Below are positions 34,168-42,619 of a stretch of DNA of 55,028 nucleotides, one piece after another (the stretch's first letter is position 1; every line of letters begins with the position of its first letter). Source of the DNA: CAYMST01 sp964393115 (GTDB taxonomy: Bacteria; Bacteroidota; Bacteroidia; Cytophagales; Cyclobacteriaceae); assembly GCA_964393115.1 (NCBI GenBank), contig CAYMST010000003.1, positions 1 through 55,028 on the forward strand, read 5' to 3'. The translations under genes were made by a program, and so were the position numbers. Below the pieces are notes generated by a model. That model searched no databases and was not told where the DNA came from. It saw only the letters and a list, made by a program, of their open reading frames with translations.

Positions 34168-34623
34168 TCAAAGACAATAAAAGCATCTTGCCTTTTGTTT
34201 TACTGTAGCACCTTCTCTTTCATAGAACTTAATTGCTCTTATATTTTCAATGGGCGTTTGCCATTGAATCTCTGGACACTTTGCGCTTCGCGCAAAATTT
34301 TTTACCTGTTTAAATAACTGCCTACCGATGCCCTGATTTCGAAAACCATCCTTCACAAATAAACAATCCATGTAAACGTAAAACCCTGCACCCCAAGTGG
34401 AGAACTGTTTCATAAAAGTGGTATAGCCTACTATGCGCCTGTCACAAGTCGCAACCCAACATACTAATGTAGGCTGATTTCGGATTAAGCACGATGCCAA
34501 TTGAATGGACGTGCCAGTCTCATCATATTCCGAGTCCTCATACGTTGCATGTTCTTTGCATAAAACTAGGATTTGATCTAAATCCTCCTTTTGAGCCATT
34601 CTAACTTCTATACCTTGATTCAT
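34168..34623 (-). CDS. GNAT family N-acetyltransferase
   Basis: 151 residues from the ATG at 34623 (MNQGIEVRMAQKEDLDQIL). A longer frame to 34707 overlaps the rhodanese gene out of frame and is rejected. The acetyl-CoA-binding loop is the R/Q-x-x-G-x-G/A type: FRNQGIGRQLF. The substrate-side strand is MDCLFVKDGFR, and the C-terminal beta-bulge is NIRAIKFYEREGATV. The acceptor is unknown. The gene follows the rhodanese gene by 11 bp, so both are read from the promoter facing the LysR regulator. Confidence 0.88.
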   Translation of the reverse strand: MNQGIEVRMAQKEDLDQILVLCKEHATYEDSEYDETGTSIQLASCLIRNQPTLVCWVATCDRRIVGYTTFMKQFSTWGAGFYVYMDCLFVKDGFRNQGIGRQLFKQVKNFARSAKCPEIQWQTPIENIRAIKFYEREGATVKQKARCFYCL

Positions 34624-34634
34624 AAACCTTTGTT

Positions 34635-35030
34635 CTAACAGGCGCATCGCACTGAGGTAGTCGGTGTTGACTCTGTGCCTTGCGTTTCGTAGCCATCTCG
34701 TTTCCACCAGTCCAGGCCTCCGATAAGTTCACGTACTTTAAAGCCCAGTTTAGCCATTTCCATTGCCCCTTTTGTAGAACCATTGCAACCAATACCATCA
34801 CAATAGCAGATGTAAAGCACGTCTCTATCCAAGTTGGAAACCGTATCTTCGTTTATGGTCCGATGTGGAAAATGGACAGCATTCGGAATGTGTTCTTTTT
34901 GAAAAGCTGACTCGCTTCTGGTATCAATGATTTGAATAGGTCTTGTTCCTTTATCAAGTTGGGTGAATAGGTCGGCAGAATCCCACTCGAAATTAAGCTT
35001 ATCCTGGTAGTACTTAATTTGTTCGTTCAT
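34635..35030 (-). CDS. Rhodanese-like sulfurtransferase
   Basis: 131 residues from the ATG at 35030 (MNEQIKYYQDKL). It is a single rhodanese domain with IQIIDTRSESAFQKEHIPNAVHFPHRTI and an active loop in the ICYCDGIGCNGSTK region, where the nucleophilic Cys is within CDGIGCNG. The longer CNG-type loop is seen in a subgroup of sulfurtransferases found in many bacteria. It probably passes sulfane sulfur to an unknown acceptor. It is divergent from a MetR-type regulator across a perfect TGAA-N5-TTCA site, so regulation by methionine or homocysteine status is plausible. Confidence 0.87.
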   Translation of the reverse strand: MNEQIKYYQDKLNFEWDSADLFTQLDKGTRPIQIIDTRSESAFQKEHIPNAVHFPHRTINEDTVSNLDRDVLYICYCDGIGCNGSTKGAMEMAKLGFKVRELIGGLDWWKRDGYETQGTESTPTTSVRCAC

Positions 35031-35106
35031 ATCGCTTTTTTGACAAAAGTGAAGTTTTATTGGTTTGGTTCCACATTCCAAGGTTGAAACGATTTGACTG
35101 ATAAGT

Positions 35107-35119
35107 TGAAAATTCTTCA
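35107..35119. promoter_or_regulatory. MetR-type operator TGAA-N5-TTCA
   Basis: TGAAAATTCTTCA is an exact match to the TGAANNNNNTTCA consensus known for MetR-type LysR regulators in proteobacteria. It lies between the divergent rhodanese (start 35030) and LysR (start 35156) genes. A TAAAATTG motif just downstream (35124-35131) may be the regulator's own -7 element, so the box would sit across or just upstream of that promoter. Confidence 0.55.
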
Positions 35120-35155
35120 GGTATAAAATTGAACGAATACCTTAGATTGGCACCT

Positions 35156-36040
35156 ATGGACATGAAATATCTTAAATTGATCCGAACTATTGTAGAAGAA
35201 GGTAACATTACAAAATCAGCAAATCGACTATTTCTGACCACTTCGGCTTTAAGTCATCAACTTCGAGAGTTCGAGGAGCAAATTGGTACTAAGGTCTTTC
35301 TAAGATCCCGTAACAACTGGAAATTAACAGAAGCGGGAGAGGAGGTGTATAAACTGTCTCAAGAAGTTCTCGATAAGGTCGAAGTAACTACATCTAAGAT
35401 CCAACGCCTCAACGCCGGTTTCGAAGGTGTCATACGACTAAGTGCGGAATGCTATACGTTCTATCATGGTTTTCCAGCCTTTATTCAAAAAATGAAAGCA
35501 CTCTATCCTGCCATAGACATCCAGTTAAAAATTGGGGCTGGAAGCGATTTGATACAGATGCTACTAAATCATGAACTCGACATTTGCCTGGTTACGGGTA
35601 AAACTGAAAATCCGCAAATAGCTTATTTCGAATTATTTGAAGATGAGCTATTCGCCATAATACATAATGAGCATCGATTGGCTCGACACGATTACCTAGA
35701 TCCTAAGGACTTCAAAAGTGAGCACCTTTTAATCCATTCCTATCCATTAGAAACGGTATCAGTCTTTGAACTCTTCCTTAAACCAGCACTGATAGAACCA
35801 GCAAAAATTTCAGCTATCCCAATGACGGAAGTAACATTAGAATTACTCGAGGCGAATATGGGAATTGCTTGTTTTCCAAAGTGGGCGTTGAAATCTCTTT
35901 TCATTTCCGATTCACTCAAGTTCATGCGTCTTGGTAAAAATGGGTTGAAAAGGAAGCATTACTTGGTACTAAAATCTTCTCACCTAGAAAAGCCGTTTAT
36001 TCGTGAGTTTGTAAATAATTTGCAAGAAGAAAAAATCTAA
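35156..36040 (+). CDS. LysR-family regulator of the MetR type
   Basis: 294 residues from the ATG at 35156 (MDMKYLKLIRTIVEEGNITKSA). The N-terminal winged helix-turn-helix has the LysR pattern (SALSHQLREFEEQIGTKVFLR). The effector domain resembles E. coli MetR over its whole length: a SAECYTFYHGFPAFIQKM strand-helix corresponding to MetR's IECHSCIQWL region, SEHLLIHSYPLETVSVFELFLKPA, and EANMGIACFPKWAL. MetR responds to homocysteine and controls methionine and sulfur genes. Here the likely target is the divergent rhodanese-GNAT pair. The gene ends before the hairpin at 36063-36089. Confidence 0.88.
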   Translation: MDMKYLKLIRTIVEEGNITKSANRLFLTTSALSHQLREFEEQIGTKVFLRSRNNWKLTEAGEEVYKLSQEVLDKVEVTTSKIQRLNAGFEGVIRLSAECYTFYHGFPAFIQKMKALYPAIDIQLKIGAGSDLIQMLLNHELDICLVTGKTENPQIAYFELFEDELFAIIHNEHRLARHDYLDPKDFKSEHLLIHSYPLETVSVFELFLKPALIEPAKISAIPMTEVTLELLEANMGIACFPKWALKSLFISDSLKFMRLGKNGLKRKHYLVLKSSHLEKPFIREFVNNLQEEKI

Positions 36041-36062
36041 CTCTTGATTATAAAACACAAAA

Positions 36063-36089
36063 AAGGCTCGAAACAATGTTCCGAGCCTT
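36063..36089 (-). terminator. Terminator of the nfeD-floA operon
   Basis: AAGGCTCG and CGAGCCTT pair over 8 bp around an 11-base loop. Read on the minus strand the stem is followed by a six-T run, a good intrinsic terminator for floA, which ends at 36113. On the plus strand the LysR gene also ends here, but with no T run. Confidence 0.7.
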
Positions 36090-36112
36090 CAATATCTTGA
36101 AATTAGCAACGA

Positions 36113-37123
36113 CTAGCTGTTATCTGATTCATCATCAGCATCAGAGATAGAGTTTCTCATATCAGTATCAGCCTGAATATTCTTCAGTTTGTAATAATCC
36201 ATAATACCCATGTTTCCTGTTCTGAAAGCTTCGGCCATCGCCATAGGAATTTCCGCTTCTGCTAAAATTACCTTCGCACGTGCATCTTGGGCTTTTGCCT
36301 TGTTCTCTTGCTCTTCTGCCACTGCCATCGCTCTTCTTTCCTCAGCTTTTGCTTCCGCCACTTTTAGGTCAGCTGCGGCTTGATCCGTTTGCAGCTTTGC
36401 TCCAATGTTCGTACCTACATCGATATCGGCGATATCAATAGAAAGGATTTCAAACGCTGTACCGGAATCCAACCCTCTTTGAAGCACAAGCTTTGATATC
36501 TTATCAGGATTTTCCAAAACCGCGCTGTGCGTGTCAGCAGAACCAATCGAAGTGACAATTCCTTCTCCAACTCTAGCCAGAATAGTTTCCTCTCCAGCTC
36601 CCCCAACTAACTGCTGGATGTTAGCTCGCACGGTAACCCGTGCCTTAGCGATGAGTTGTATTCCATCCGCGGCCACTGCAGCTACAGAAGGCGTATTAAT
36701 TACTTTCGGGTTTACCGAGATTTGCACCGCTTCGAATACATCACGACCAGCTAGATCAATCGCAGTAGCCTGCTTAAACGTTAAATTAATATTTGCCTTG
36801 TCAGCTGAAATCAACGCTTTAATAACTTGAGGGACGTTTCCTTGTGCGAGGTAATGCGTCTCCAAATCCGAAGTCTTCAGCTGACGACGTGGAGAGTCTT
36901 CATCATCTTGCACAGTTAGACCTGCTTTAGTTGCCGTAATCAGAGAATTGACCACAATGGAAGGCGGTACTTTTCGAATTCTCATGAAGATCAGCTCAAA
37001 CAAACTCACCTTTACCCCAGAGAAAACAGCGGTAATCCACAAGTTGACCGGGACGAAGTATAAGAAAATGACTAGTCCAATTAAGGACGCAAAGAAGATT
37101 ATGACTATTGGTAATAGCGCCAT
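36113..37123 (-). CDS. floA: Flotillin-like membrane scaffold FloA
   Basis: 336 residues of the FloA/UPF0365 (YqfA-type) family. The N-terminal hairpin membrane segment (LLPIVIIFFASLIGLVIFLYFVPV) anchors the protein. An SPFH-like domain follows (NVPQVIKALISADKANINLTFKQATAIDLAGRDVF), then the Ala/Glu-rich coiled coil (DLKVAEAKAEERRAMAVAEEQENKAKAQ) that builds oligomers. FloA organises membrane microdomains in bacteria. It is downstream of nfeD by 13 bp, the standard partner order, and closed by a strong terminator. Confidence 0.95.
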   Translation of the reverse strand: MALLPIVIIFFASLIGLVIFLYFVPVNLWITAVFSGVKVSLFELIFMRIRKVPPSIVVNSLITATKAGLTVQDDEDSPRRQLKTSDLETHYLAQGNVPQVIKALISADKANINLTFKQATAIDLAGRDVFEAVQISVNPKVINTPSVAAVAADGIQLIAKARVTVRANIQQLVGGAGEETILARVGEGIVTSIGSADTHSAVLENPDKISKLVLQRGLDSGTAFEILSIDIADIDVGTNIGAKLQTDQAAADLKVAEAKAEERRAMAVAEEQENKAKAQDARAKVILAEAEIPMAMAEAFRTGNMGIMDYYKLKNIQADTDMRNSISDADDESDNS

Positions 37124-37136
37124 AGATGTTTATTTA

Positions 37137-37607
37137 TTAAGTAATCGGTTCGACAATTATTTTTTTACCTTGAATCTGGATGATGCGAATTTTCAAATTT
37201 TCGGAAATATAGTTCCCTTGTGAAGTTACTTCAAACTCCTGATCGAAAAAAAGGGCTTTTCCCATAGGTTTTAAAATGGAAACAGAAAGTCCTTCTTGTC
37301 CGACCTCAAGATGGATGCTTTCCTCTACATGAGCTTTTCCCTCCATTACCTTTTTCAGCGCAAACTTATCCCAAGCGTTAGTTTTAAATCCATAAATTAA
37401 AGATCCAACAAATAGAATACCCGTGATAAAGAGGGTTAGAAAACCCGTCGTGTTTCCAAAAGTAGAAAACGCCAAATAGATGCCATATCCAGCGATCAGA
37501 AATCCTATCACCCCGACGAACGTTGTGCCAGGGAGAAAGATGATTTCCAAAACAATAAGGCCAATTCCAAATAGCAAAACGCCAATGAGTAATATCCAGT
37601 CTGTCAT
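37137..37607 (-). CDS. NfeD-family membrane protein
   Basis: 156 residues with two to three membrane helices (WILLIGVLLFGIGLIVLEIIFLPGT; LTLFITGILFVGSLIYGF) and a C-terminal OB-fold beta domain (VGQEGLSVSILKPMGKALFFDQEFEVTSQGNYI). It is the short NfeD type without a protease domain, which partners flotillin-like proteins. Start ATG 37607. It is transcribed with floA and lies downstream of proS on the same strand with 69 bp between. Confidence 0.9.
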   Translation of the reverse strand: MTDWILLIGVLLFGIGLIVLEIIFLPGTTFVGVIGFLIAGYGIYLAFSTFGNTTGFLTLFITGILFVGSLIYGFKTNAWDKFALKKVMEGKAHVEESIHLEVGQEGLSVSILKPMGKALFFDQEFEVTSQGNYISENLKIRIIQIQGKKIIVEPIT

Positions 37608-37676
37608 ACAAATATCCGTTATATTGAAACCCTTAGAGCCTTACACTTTTGGTCACTATACTGTTCATTTAACTAC

Positions 37677-39155
37677 TCAATAAGCTCTCGCAAAAATCAC
37701 ACGTCTGCTAGAAGGGTTGCCTGAATACATACAAGTTCCCTCTTCGTCCTCCGCATCTAATGGTATACAACGTATGGTAGCCTTTGTTTCGTTTTTAATC
37801 TTTTCTTCCGTTTCAGCAGTGCCATCCCAATGAGCAGCTATGAAACCACCTTCATTATCCAATAGCTTCTTGAACTCTTCATAAGTATCGGCCTTGTGGG
37901 TAGACTCTGTTCGGAATGAAAGTGCTTTTGAATAAATATTCGTTTGTATTTCTTCTAGTAGTGAAGTGATCGTGTTGGTTAGATTTTCATCGTTGGCTAC
38001 AAATTGCTTCTCACGAGTATCCCTTCGGGCTAGTTCAACAGTACCTTTTTCCAAATCCTTTGGGCCGATAGCTACGCGAACCGGAATGCCTTGCAGTTCG
38101 TATTGCGCAAATTTCCATCCCGGCGTTTGTTCACGACGATCATCAAATTTTACCGAAACACCTTTTGACTTGAGCTCTTCATAAAGCTTATTGGCTACGC
38201 CAGAAACTTTTTCAAGCTGCTCGTCCCCTTTAAATATAGGAACAATTACTACCTGAATCGGTGCTAACTTCGGAGGTAATACAAGCCCTTGATCGTCAGA
38301 GTGGGCCATAATCAAAGCTCCCATCAGTCGAGTACTCACACCCCACGAGGTTCCCCAGACTAAATCTAGCTTTCCTTCTTTATTCGAAAATTTAACATCA
38401 AACGCTTTTGCAAAATTCTGACCTAAGAAGTGCGATGTTCCAGCCTGCAAAGCCTTACCGTCTTGCATCAATGCTTCAATACAATAGGTATCCTCCGCAC
38501 CAGCGAATTTCTCACTTTCGGTTTTCACACCCTTTATTACCGGTACCGCCATGAAGTTTTCAGCAAAGTCAGCATAAACTTCAAGCATCTGCTTCGTTTC
38601 CGCCACGGCTTCGTCTTTAGTGGCATGTGCAGTATGGCCCTCCTGCCATAAAAATTCTGCTGTTCTTAGAAAAAGACGAGTTCTCATCTCCCAACGAACG
38701 ACGTTTGCCCATTGGTTAACCAATATGGGAAGGTCTCGATAGGATTGAATCCAATTTTTATAGGTATTCCAGATAACCGTCTCCGAAGTAGGCCTCACGA
38801 TTAGTTCTTCTTCAAGGCGTGCGTCGGGATCTACCACAACCCCACCTTTTGCTTCGTCGTTTTTAAGTCTGTAATGCGTTACTACTGCACACTCTTTAGC
38901 AAAGCCTTCGACATGATCGGCTTCTTTGCTCAAATAGGATTTAGGAATGAATAATGGAAAGTAAGCATTTGAGTGGCCAGTTTCTTTAAACATCCTGTCC
39001 AGTTCTGCTTGCATTTTTTCCCAAATAGCGTAGCCGTAAGGCTTTATGACCATAGAACCGCGTACCGCTGAGTTCTCCGCGAGGTCTGCTCTTTTTACCA
39101 ATTCATTATACCATGCTGAATAATCTTCAGATCTTTTTGGTAATCCTTTTCCCAT
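37677..39155 (-). CDS. proS: Prolyl-tRNA synthetase, archaeal/eukaryotic-like short type
   Basis: Class II synthetase charging tRNA-Pro. 492 residues without the INS editing domain. The class II motifs are visible: motif 1 near YGYAIWEKMQAELDRMF, motif 2 in LRTAEFLWQEGHTAHATKDEA, motif 3 near TSWGVSTRLMGALIMAH. The anticodon-binding domain follows (PIQVVIVPIFKGDEQLEK; IPVRVAIGPKDLEKGT), then the zinc-binding-like C-terminal extension ending in RAY, typical of the short ProS type common in Bacteroidota. Start ATG 39155, with a TATCTTTG motif upstream on the minus strand (39211-39204). Confidence 0.96.
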   Translation of the reverse strand: MGKGLPKRSEDYSAWYNELVKRADLAENSAVRGSMVIKPYGYAIWEKMQAELDRMFKETGHSNAYFPLFIPKSYLSKEADHVEGFAKECAVVTHYRLKNDEAKGGVVVDPDARLEEELIVRPTSETVIWNTYKNWIQSYRDLPILVNQWANVVRWEMRTRLFLRTAEFLWQEGHTAHATKDEAVAETKQMLEVYADFAENFMAVPVIKGVKTESEKFAGAEDTYCIEALMQDGKALQAGTSHFLGQNFAKAFDVKFSNKEGKLDLVWGTSWGVSTRLMGALIMAHSDDQGLVLPPKLAPIQVVIVPIFKGDEQLEKVSGVANKLYEELKSKGVSVKFDDRREQTPGWKFAQYELQGIPVRVAIGPKDLEKGTVELARRDTREKQFVANDENLTNTITSLLEEIQTNIYSKALSFRTESTHKADTYEEFKKLLDNEGGFIAAHWDGTAETEEKIKNETKATIRCIPLDAEDEEGTCMYSGNPSSRRVIFARAY

Positions 39156-39203
39156 TTTTATGTGTTTGGTATGATAATTGCGTTATTACTTTATATAAGG
39201 CTC

Positions 39204-39211
39204 CAAAGATA
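39204..39211 (-). promoter_or_regulatory. TAnnTTTG -7 element upstream of proS
   Basis: On the minus strand TATCTTTG matches the Bacteroidota -7 consensus, 48 bases before the proS ATG. The best TTG upstream is 27 bases away, longer than ideal. Confidence 0.35.
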
Positions 39212-39252
39212 TGCCAATTGACATAATATAGCTTCCATCAAAATTGATCGAC

Positions 39253-40878
39253 ATGAAACGTAAGTTAATTTTATATGCCCTAATCACAACTGCTTTTATC
39301 GTAGGTTCTAATAATCACTTCGCTTTCTCTCAAGAAGTAGATGATATGTATTTCACTTCCAAAGACCGAAAGGCCGTAGAATCAACTCCAAAAGCAAAAA
39401 AGAAATCTTCCTCTACAAGTTATGTTCCGTCTCAACCGCAAAGAGAAGAAGTGGCAACTCCAACAAAGGTCAGCGACGAAACTATTTCTGAATACTATTA
39501 TGAGAGTCGGGAGGATGAGGAGCCATATGTTCAAGAGACCGTACCCGAAGCTCCTTTAGATGATCGACGGGAACAAACGGTAATAAATAATTACTACAAT
39601 AGTGATTCATTCAATGACCCCTGGTACAGACCATGGCGAGGAGGCTATTGGGGACGAAATTGGAATTCTTTTTATTCTCCTTGGGCCTGGAATGTCAACT
39701 TTAGCTTGGGTCAAAACTGGTGGCTATCGACCAATTATGGTTATAACTGGTGCTATGATCCTTGGTTCGATCCATGGTTTAACAATTTTGCCTACGTATC
39801 ATGGGGGAGACCCGGGAGAAGAGCTTACTGGCAAAGAAGATACTGGTCAAACGCATACTTCGGTGGAGGACGCTATTACCGTCAAGATGCTCGGGTAGCG
39901 GTTGCTCCTAATGTATTACCTAGAAGGCAAGTGGTTACGGGATCAAGATCTTCAAGAAGGAGAAGCAGTATACGACCCGCCGTGTCGAGTTCTAGAAACT
40001 TGCAGGTTGCAAGGACTGGTCGATCCTCTCGGTCATCGGCAAATACGACACGTATTAGAAGCTATAACTCTTCATCCAGAAATTCGGCTAGTCGATCAGC
40101 CAGAACTTCTGCAAATACAAGAACTTCAAACCCTTCAAGTAGATCTGCTTACACGCAATCTTCGCGATCAAGAACTAGTTATAGCGGACGATCGTCAAAT
40201 GGAAATACAAGAAGCCGTACATCGACTACTTATAGGAACACAGCGCCAACACGATCTTCATACTCTAGGAGCTCCACAAGATCAGGTGGTAATAACTCTA
40301 GAGTGACTCCGTCAACCACACGAAGTCGTTCTACGTATTCTCGCGGAGCAAGAACCAGTGGTGGCAGCTCGAGATACTCAAGCGGATCTGGAAATAATAG
40401 CGGAAGTAGGTCTAATACGACGTACTCTCGATCTGGAAGATCTAGTAGTTCTAGCAATTCGTACTCGAGATCGCCAAGAACAAGTAATTCGTCTTCTTCG
40501 AACTACTCCAGTCCAAGATCTAGCTCTAGTAGCAGATCAAGTTCATCATACTCGAGGCCGTCGACTAGCAATTCCAGAAATTCTTCTAGCAGTTCGTCCT
40601 ATTCAAGATCTCCAAGAACAAGAACTTCGTCTTCTTCAAGCTACTCGGCTCCTAAGTCTACTTCGCGAAGTAGTTCAGGATCTAGCTCCTCGTATTCGAG
40701 AAGTCGAAGTTCGTCTTCGAGTTCAAGCGGCAGGTCATCCTCTTCGTCATATTCGAGAAGCAGAAGCTCTTCATCTGGTTCTAGTTATAACAGAAGCTCT
40801 AGCGGTAGTTCGCGGTCTTCTAGTTCGGGAAGAAGCTCTGGATCATCTTCAGGAAGAAGTTCAAGAAGTAGACGTTAG
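39253..40878 (+). CDS. Secreted Trp/Tyr-rich then Ser/Arg-rich low-complexity protein
   Basis: 541 residues from the ATG at 39253 (MKRKLILYALITT); a TTG nine bases earlier is less likely. Signal peptide ~1-27 (YALITTAFIVGSNNHFAFSQ). An acidic, Pro-containing spacer follows to ~115. An aromatic segment (~118-210) is very rich in Trp, Tyr, Gly and Arg (DPWYRPWRGGYWGRNWN, FSLGQNWWLSTNYGYNW). From about 230 to the end the sequence is almost entirely Ser and Arg with some Tyr, Asn, Thr and Gly, in SRSS, YSRS and RSSSSS units. Arg uses mostly AGA and CGA codons. No enzymatic fold is evident. It precedes an OmpP1/FadL-like gene by 160 bp and is divergent from proS. It could be a surface adhesive, matrix or polyanion-binding protein. 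Confidence 0.85.
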   Translation: MKRKLILYALITTAFIVGSNNHFAFSQEVDDMYFTSKDRKAVESTPKAKKKSSSTSYVPSQPQREEVATPTKVSDETISEYYYESREDEEPYVQETVPEAPLDDRREQTVINNYYNSDSFNDPWYRPWRGGYWGRNWNSFYSPWAWNVNFSLGQNWWLSTNYGYNWCYDPWFDPWFNNFAYVSWGRPGRRAYWQRRYWSNAYFGGGRYYRQDARVAVAPNVLPRRQVVTGSRSSRRRSSIRPAVSSSRNLQVARTGRSSRSSANTTRIRSYNSSSRNSASRSARTSANTRTSNPSSRSAYTQSSRSRTSYSGRSSNGNTRSRTSTTYRNTAPTRSSYSRSSTRSGGNNSRVTPSTTRSRSTYSRGARTSGGSSRYSSGSGNNSGSRSNTTYSRSGRSSSSSNSYSRSPRTSNSSSSNYSSPRSSSSSRSSSSYSRPSTSNSRNSSSSSSYSRSPRTRTSSSSSYSAPKSTSRSSSGSSSSYSRSRSSSSSSSGRSSSSSYSRSRSSSSGSSYNRSSSGSSRSSSSGRSSGSSSGRSSRSRR

Positions 40879-40923
40879 ATCGCTATATTCATTATTTGAC
40901 TTTAACACATTTAAAATAAAGTT

Positions 40924-40951
40924 CTAGAGGTTTTGCAATCAAAACCTCTGG
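40924..40951. terminator. Stem-loop after the Ser/Arg-rich protein gene
   Basis: A long stem (CTAGAGGTTTTG with CAAAACCTCTGG, one G-T pair) closes around a CAAT loop, 45 bp after the stop codon. No T run follows on the plus strand, so it may be a terminator aided by other factors or a 3' stabilising hairpin. Confidence 0.5.
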
Positions 40952-41038
40952 AATACTCAGCGGACCAAAGAAATTTGAGCATGCACCTATTCTCTTCTAT
41001 CGCGGCTGAGATACTAGACATTATTAGTTGTATTTACT

Positions 41039-42619
41039 ATGAAAATTAAAAGAATAGCAGTAGCCCTTACGGCCATTATCTCTTCAACATTCGGGATCGC
41101 CCAATCTTCGATTGTTGAAAACTCCTTATTGTTAAACTCTACTCAGTTAACCGGAAGCGCTCGTACCATGTCTATTGGCGGGGCCATGGGAGCGCTGGGT
41201 GGTGATATCTCATCCGCTAGCCTTAATCCCGCAGGGCTAGGTATGTTCAACCGATCATCCTTTTCAGTTACGCCGAGCATCGACTTTCACGAAGTAACCG
41301 CAAATGTTGGAAACGAGCAGTTTTCAGACTTTCGGCTCAATGCCAATATCAATCAGATAGGTGTTGTGTTTAACGACTCCAAGAGGGACTTTCTTAACGA
41401 GAAGTTCAAGGGACACACATTTGCTTTTAACATTTCTAGGGTTCGTGACTACCAAAACGTATACAACTATCAGGGAGCATCACGGAATTCGATCGTCGAT
41501 TTCTTTCTAGAAGAAGCCGCATTTTTAGGAGAGGGACCAAGATTTGATGAAAATAATAACCAATTCACCGCATTCAATTCAGACTACGCCTATCTGGCTT
41601 TTGAGAATTACCTAATTGGAAAATTCTCTGACTTCAACATCATTGACGGTAGGATTGAGGCTACACCAGACCCTGAACGTATCAACAGCTTCGTGGAAGG
41701 CGAGTCCCTGCAAAACTCCACGGTTAGCACAAAAGGAAGTCACTATTCTATTGACCTATCATGGGGTGCTAACTACGATGACAAAGTATTTTTTGGAGCT
41801 GCAATAGGCTTTCAAACCTTAAGGTATCGTGTGACTGATGAATACCGTGAGTTTGAATACTTATTGGAAGATGGATCAATTGACGATGTTGTTCAGGAAA
41901 TAAGGTTAAACGATCAAAGACTTGTAACGGGAAATGGTGTAAACCTTAGGTTAGGCGCTATTTTCAAACCTGCAGACTTTTTAAATCTCGGCATTAGTTA
42001 CCAAACACCTACCCTTATGGCAATCGATGAAGAAAACGATTTCAACCTTTCCGTGACATATGGCGATTACTTATATGTCGAAGGCGATGATGAGCAAGAG
42101 CTATCTGCCATTAGTGGCCTTGTGGGTGAGAGCAGACTTCATCAGTCATCATATACAGTCCTTGTTCCTGGAAAGATAACTTTAGGAGGAGCATTTTTCT
42201 TTGGCAAGTATGGCTTTGTCAGCGCTGACCTCGACTATATCAACTATCAAAATACTAACGTGAGATCCGACGAGCTTGATGTAACACCTGAAAATAATGA
42301 CATCAGTGCCAATCTTGGTAGCGTATGGAATTATAGAGTTGGAGGAGAATTAAGATTGGAACAATTTAGATTAAGAGCAGGATACAACAGAGTCAATAAT
42401 CCATTCAACAATGCCCTCGGCGCAATAGAAGAAAATGTTACTTTCGGACTAGGCTTTCGAAACTCAAATTACTTCGTTGATTTAACGACAGTATTAGCTA
42501 CTCCAGCGCAGGCTACTTCACAGGCTTATTCACTTACAAATCCTGACAATGACATTCCTGTAGCTCAGATATCTCGAAATACGTCGAGACTAGCTTTAAC
42601 GTTTGGAATCAACTTCTAA
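41039..42619 (+). CDS. OmpP1/FadL-type outer membrane transport protein
   Basis: 526 residues with a signal peptide (KRIAVALTAIISSTFGIAQ) and a predicted outer membrane barrel. The N-terminal hatch motif typical of the Bacteroidota OmpP1/FadL group is present: GSARTMSIGGAMGALGGDISSASLNPAGLGMF. Repeated strands follow to a C-terminal aromatic residue (LTFGINF), the barrel sorting signal. The group imports hydrophobic molecules such as fatty acids, but the substrate is not evident. The 3' end overlaps aroK by 24 bp on the other strand. It is downstream of the Ser/Arg-rich protein gene. Confidence 0.88.
   Translation: MKIKRIAVALTAIISSTFGIAQSSIVENSLLLNSTQLTGSARTMSIGGAMGALGGDISSASLNPAGLGMFNRSSFSVTPSIDFHEVTANVGNEQFSDFRLNANINQIGVVFNDSKRDFLNEKFKGHTFAFNISRVRDYQNVYNYQGASRNSIVDFFLEEAAFLGEGPRFDENNNQFTAFNSDYAYLAFENYLIGKFSDFNIIDGRIEATPDPERINSFVEGESLQNSTVSTKGSHYSIDLSWGANYDDKVFFGAAIGFQTLRYRVTDEYREFEYLLEDGSIDDVVQEIRLNDQRLVTGNGVNLRLGAIFKPADFLNLGISYQTPTLMAIDEENDFNLSVTYGDYLYVEGDDEQELSAISGLVGESRLHQSSYTVLVPGKITLGGAFFFGKYGFVSADLDYINYQNTNVRSDELDVTPENNDISANLGSVWNYRVGGELRLEQFRLRAGYNRVNNPFNNALGAIEENVTFGLGFRNSNYFVDLTTVLATPAQATSQAYSLTNPDNDIPVAQISRNTSRLALTFGINF

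Noticed and set aside
34624..34707. N-terminal extension of the GNAT protein overlapping the rhodanese gene
   Set aside because: The extra 28 residues are out-of-frame rhodanese sequence; ATG 34623 gives the family N-terminus.
39902..40927. Long alternative plus-strand reading frames in the Ser/Arg-rich region
   Set aside because: Composition (Leu/Arg/Val/Gln-rich) follows from codon runs of the real frame; no start context or family resemblance.
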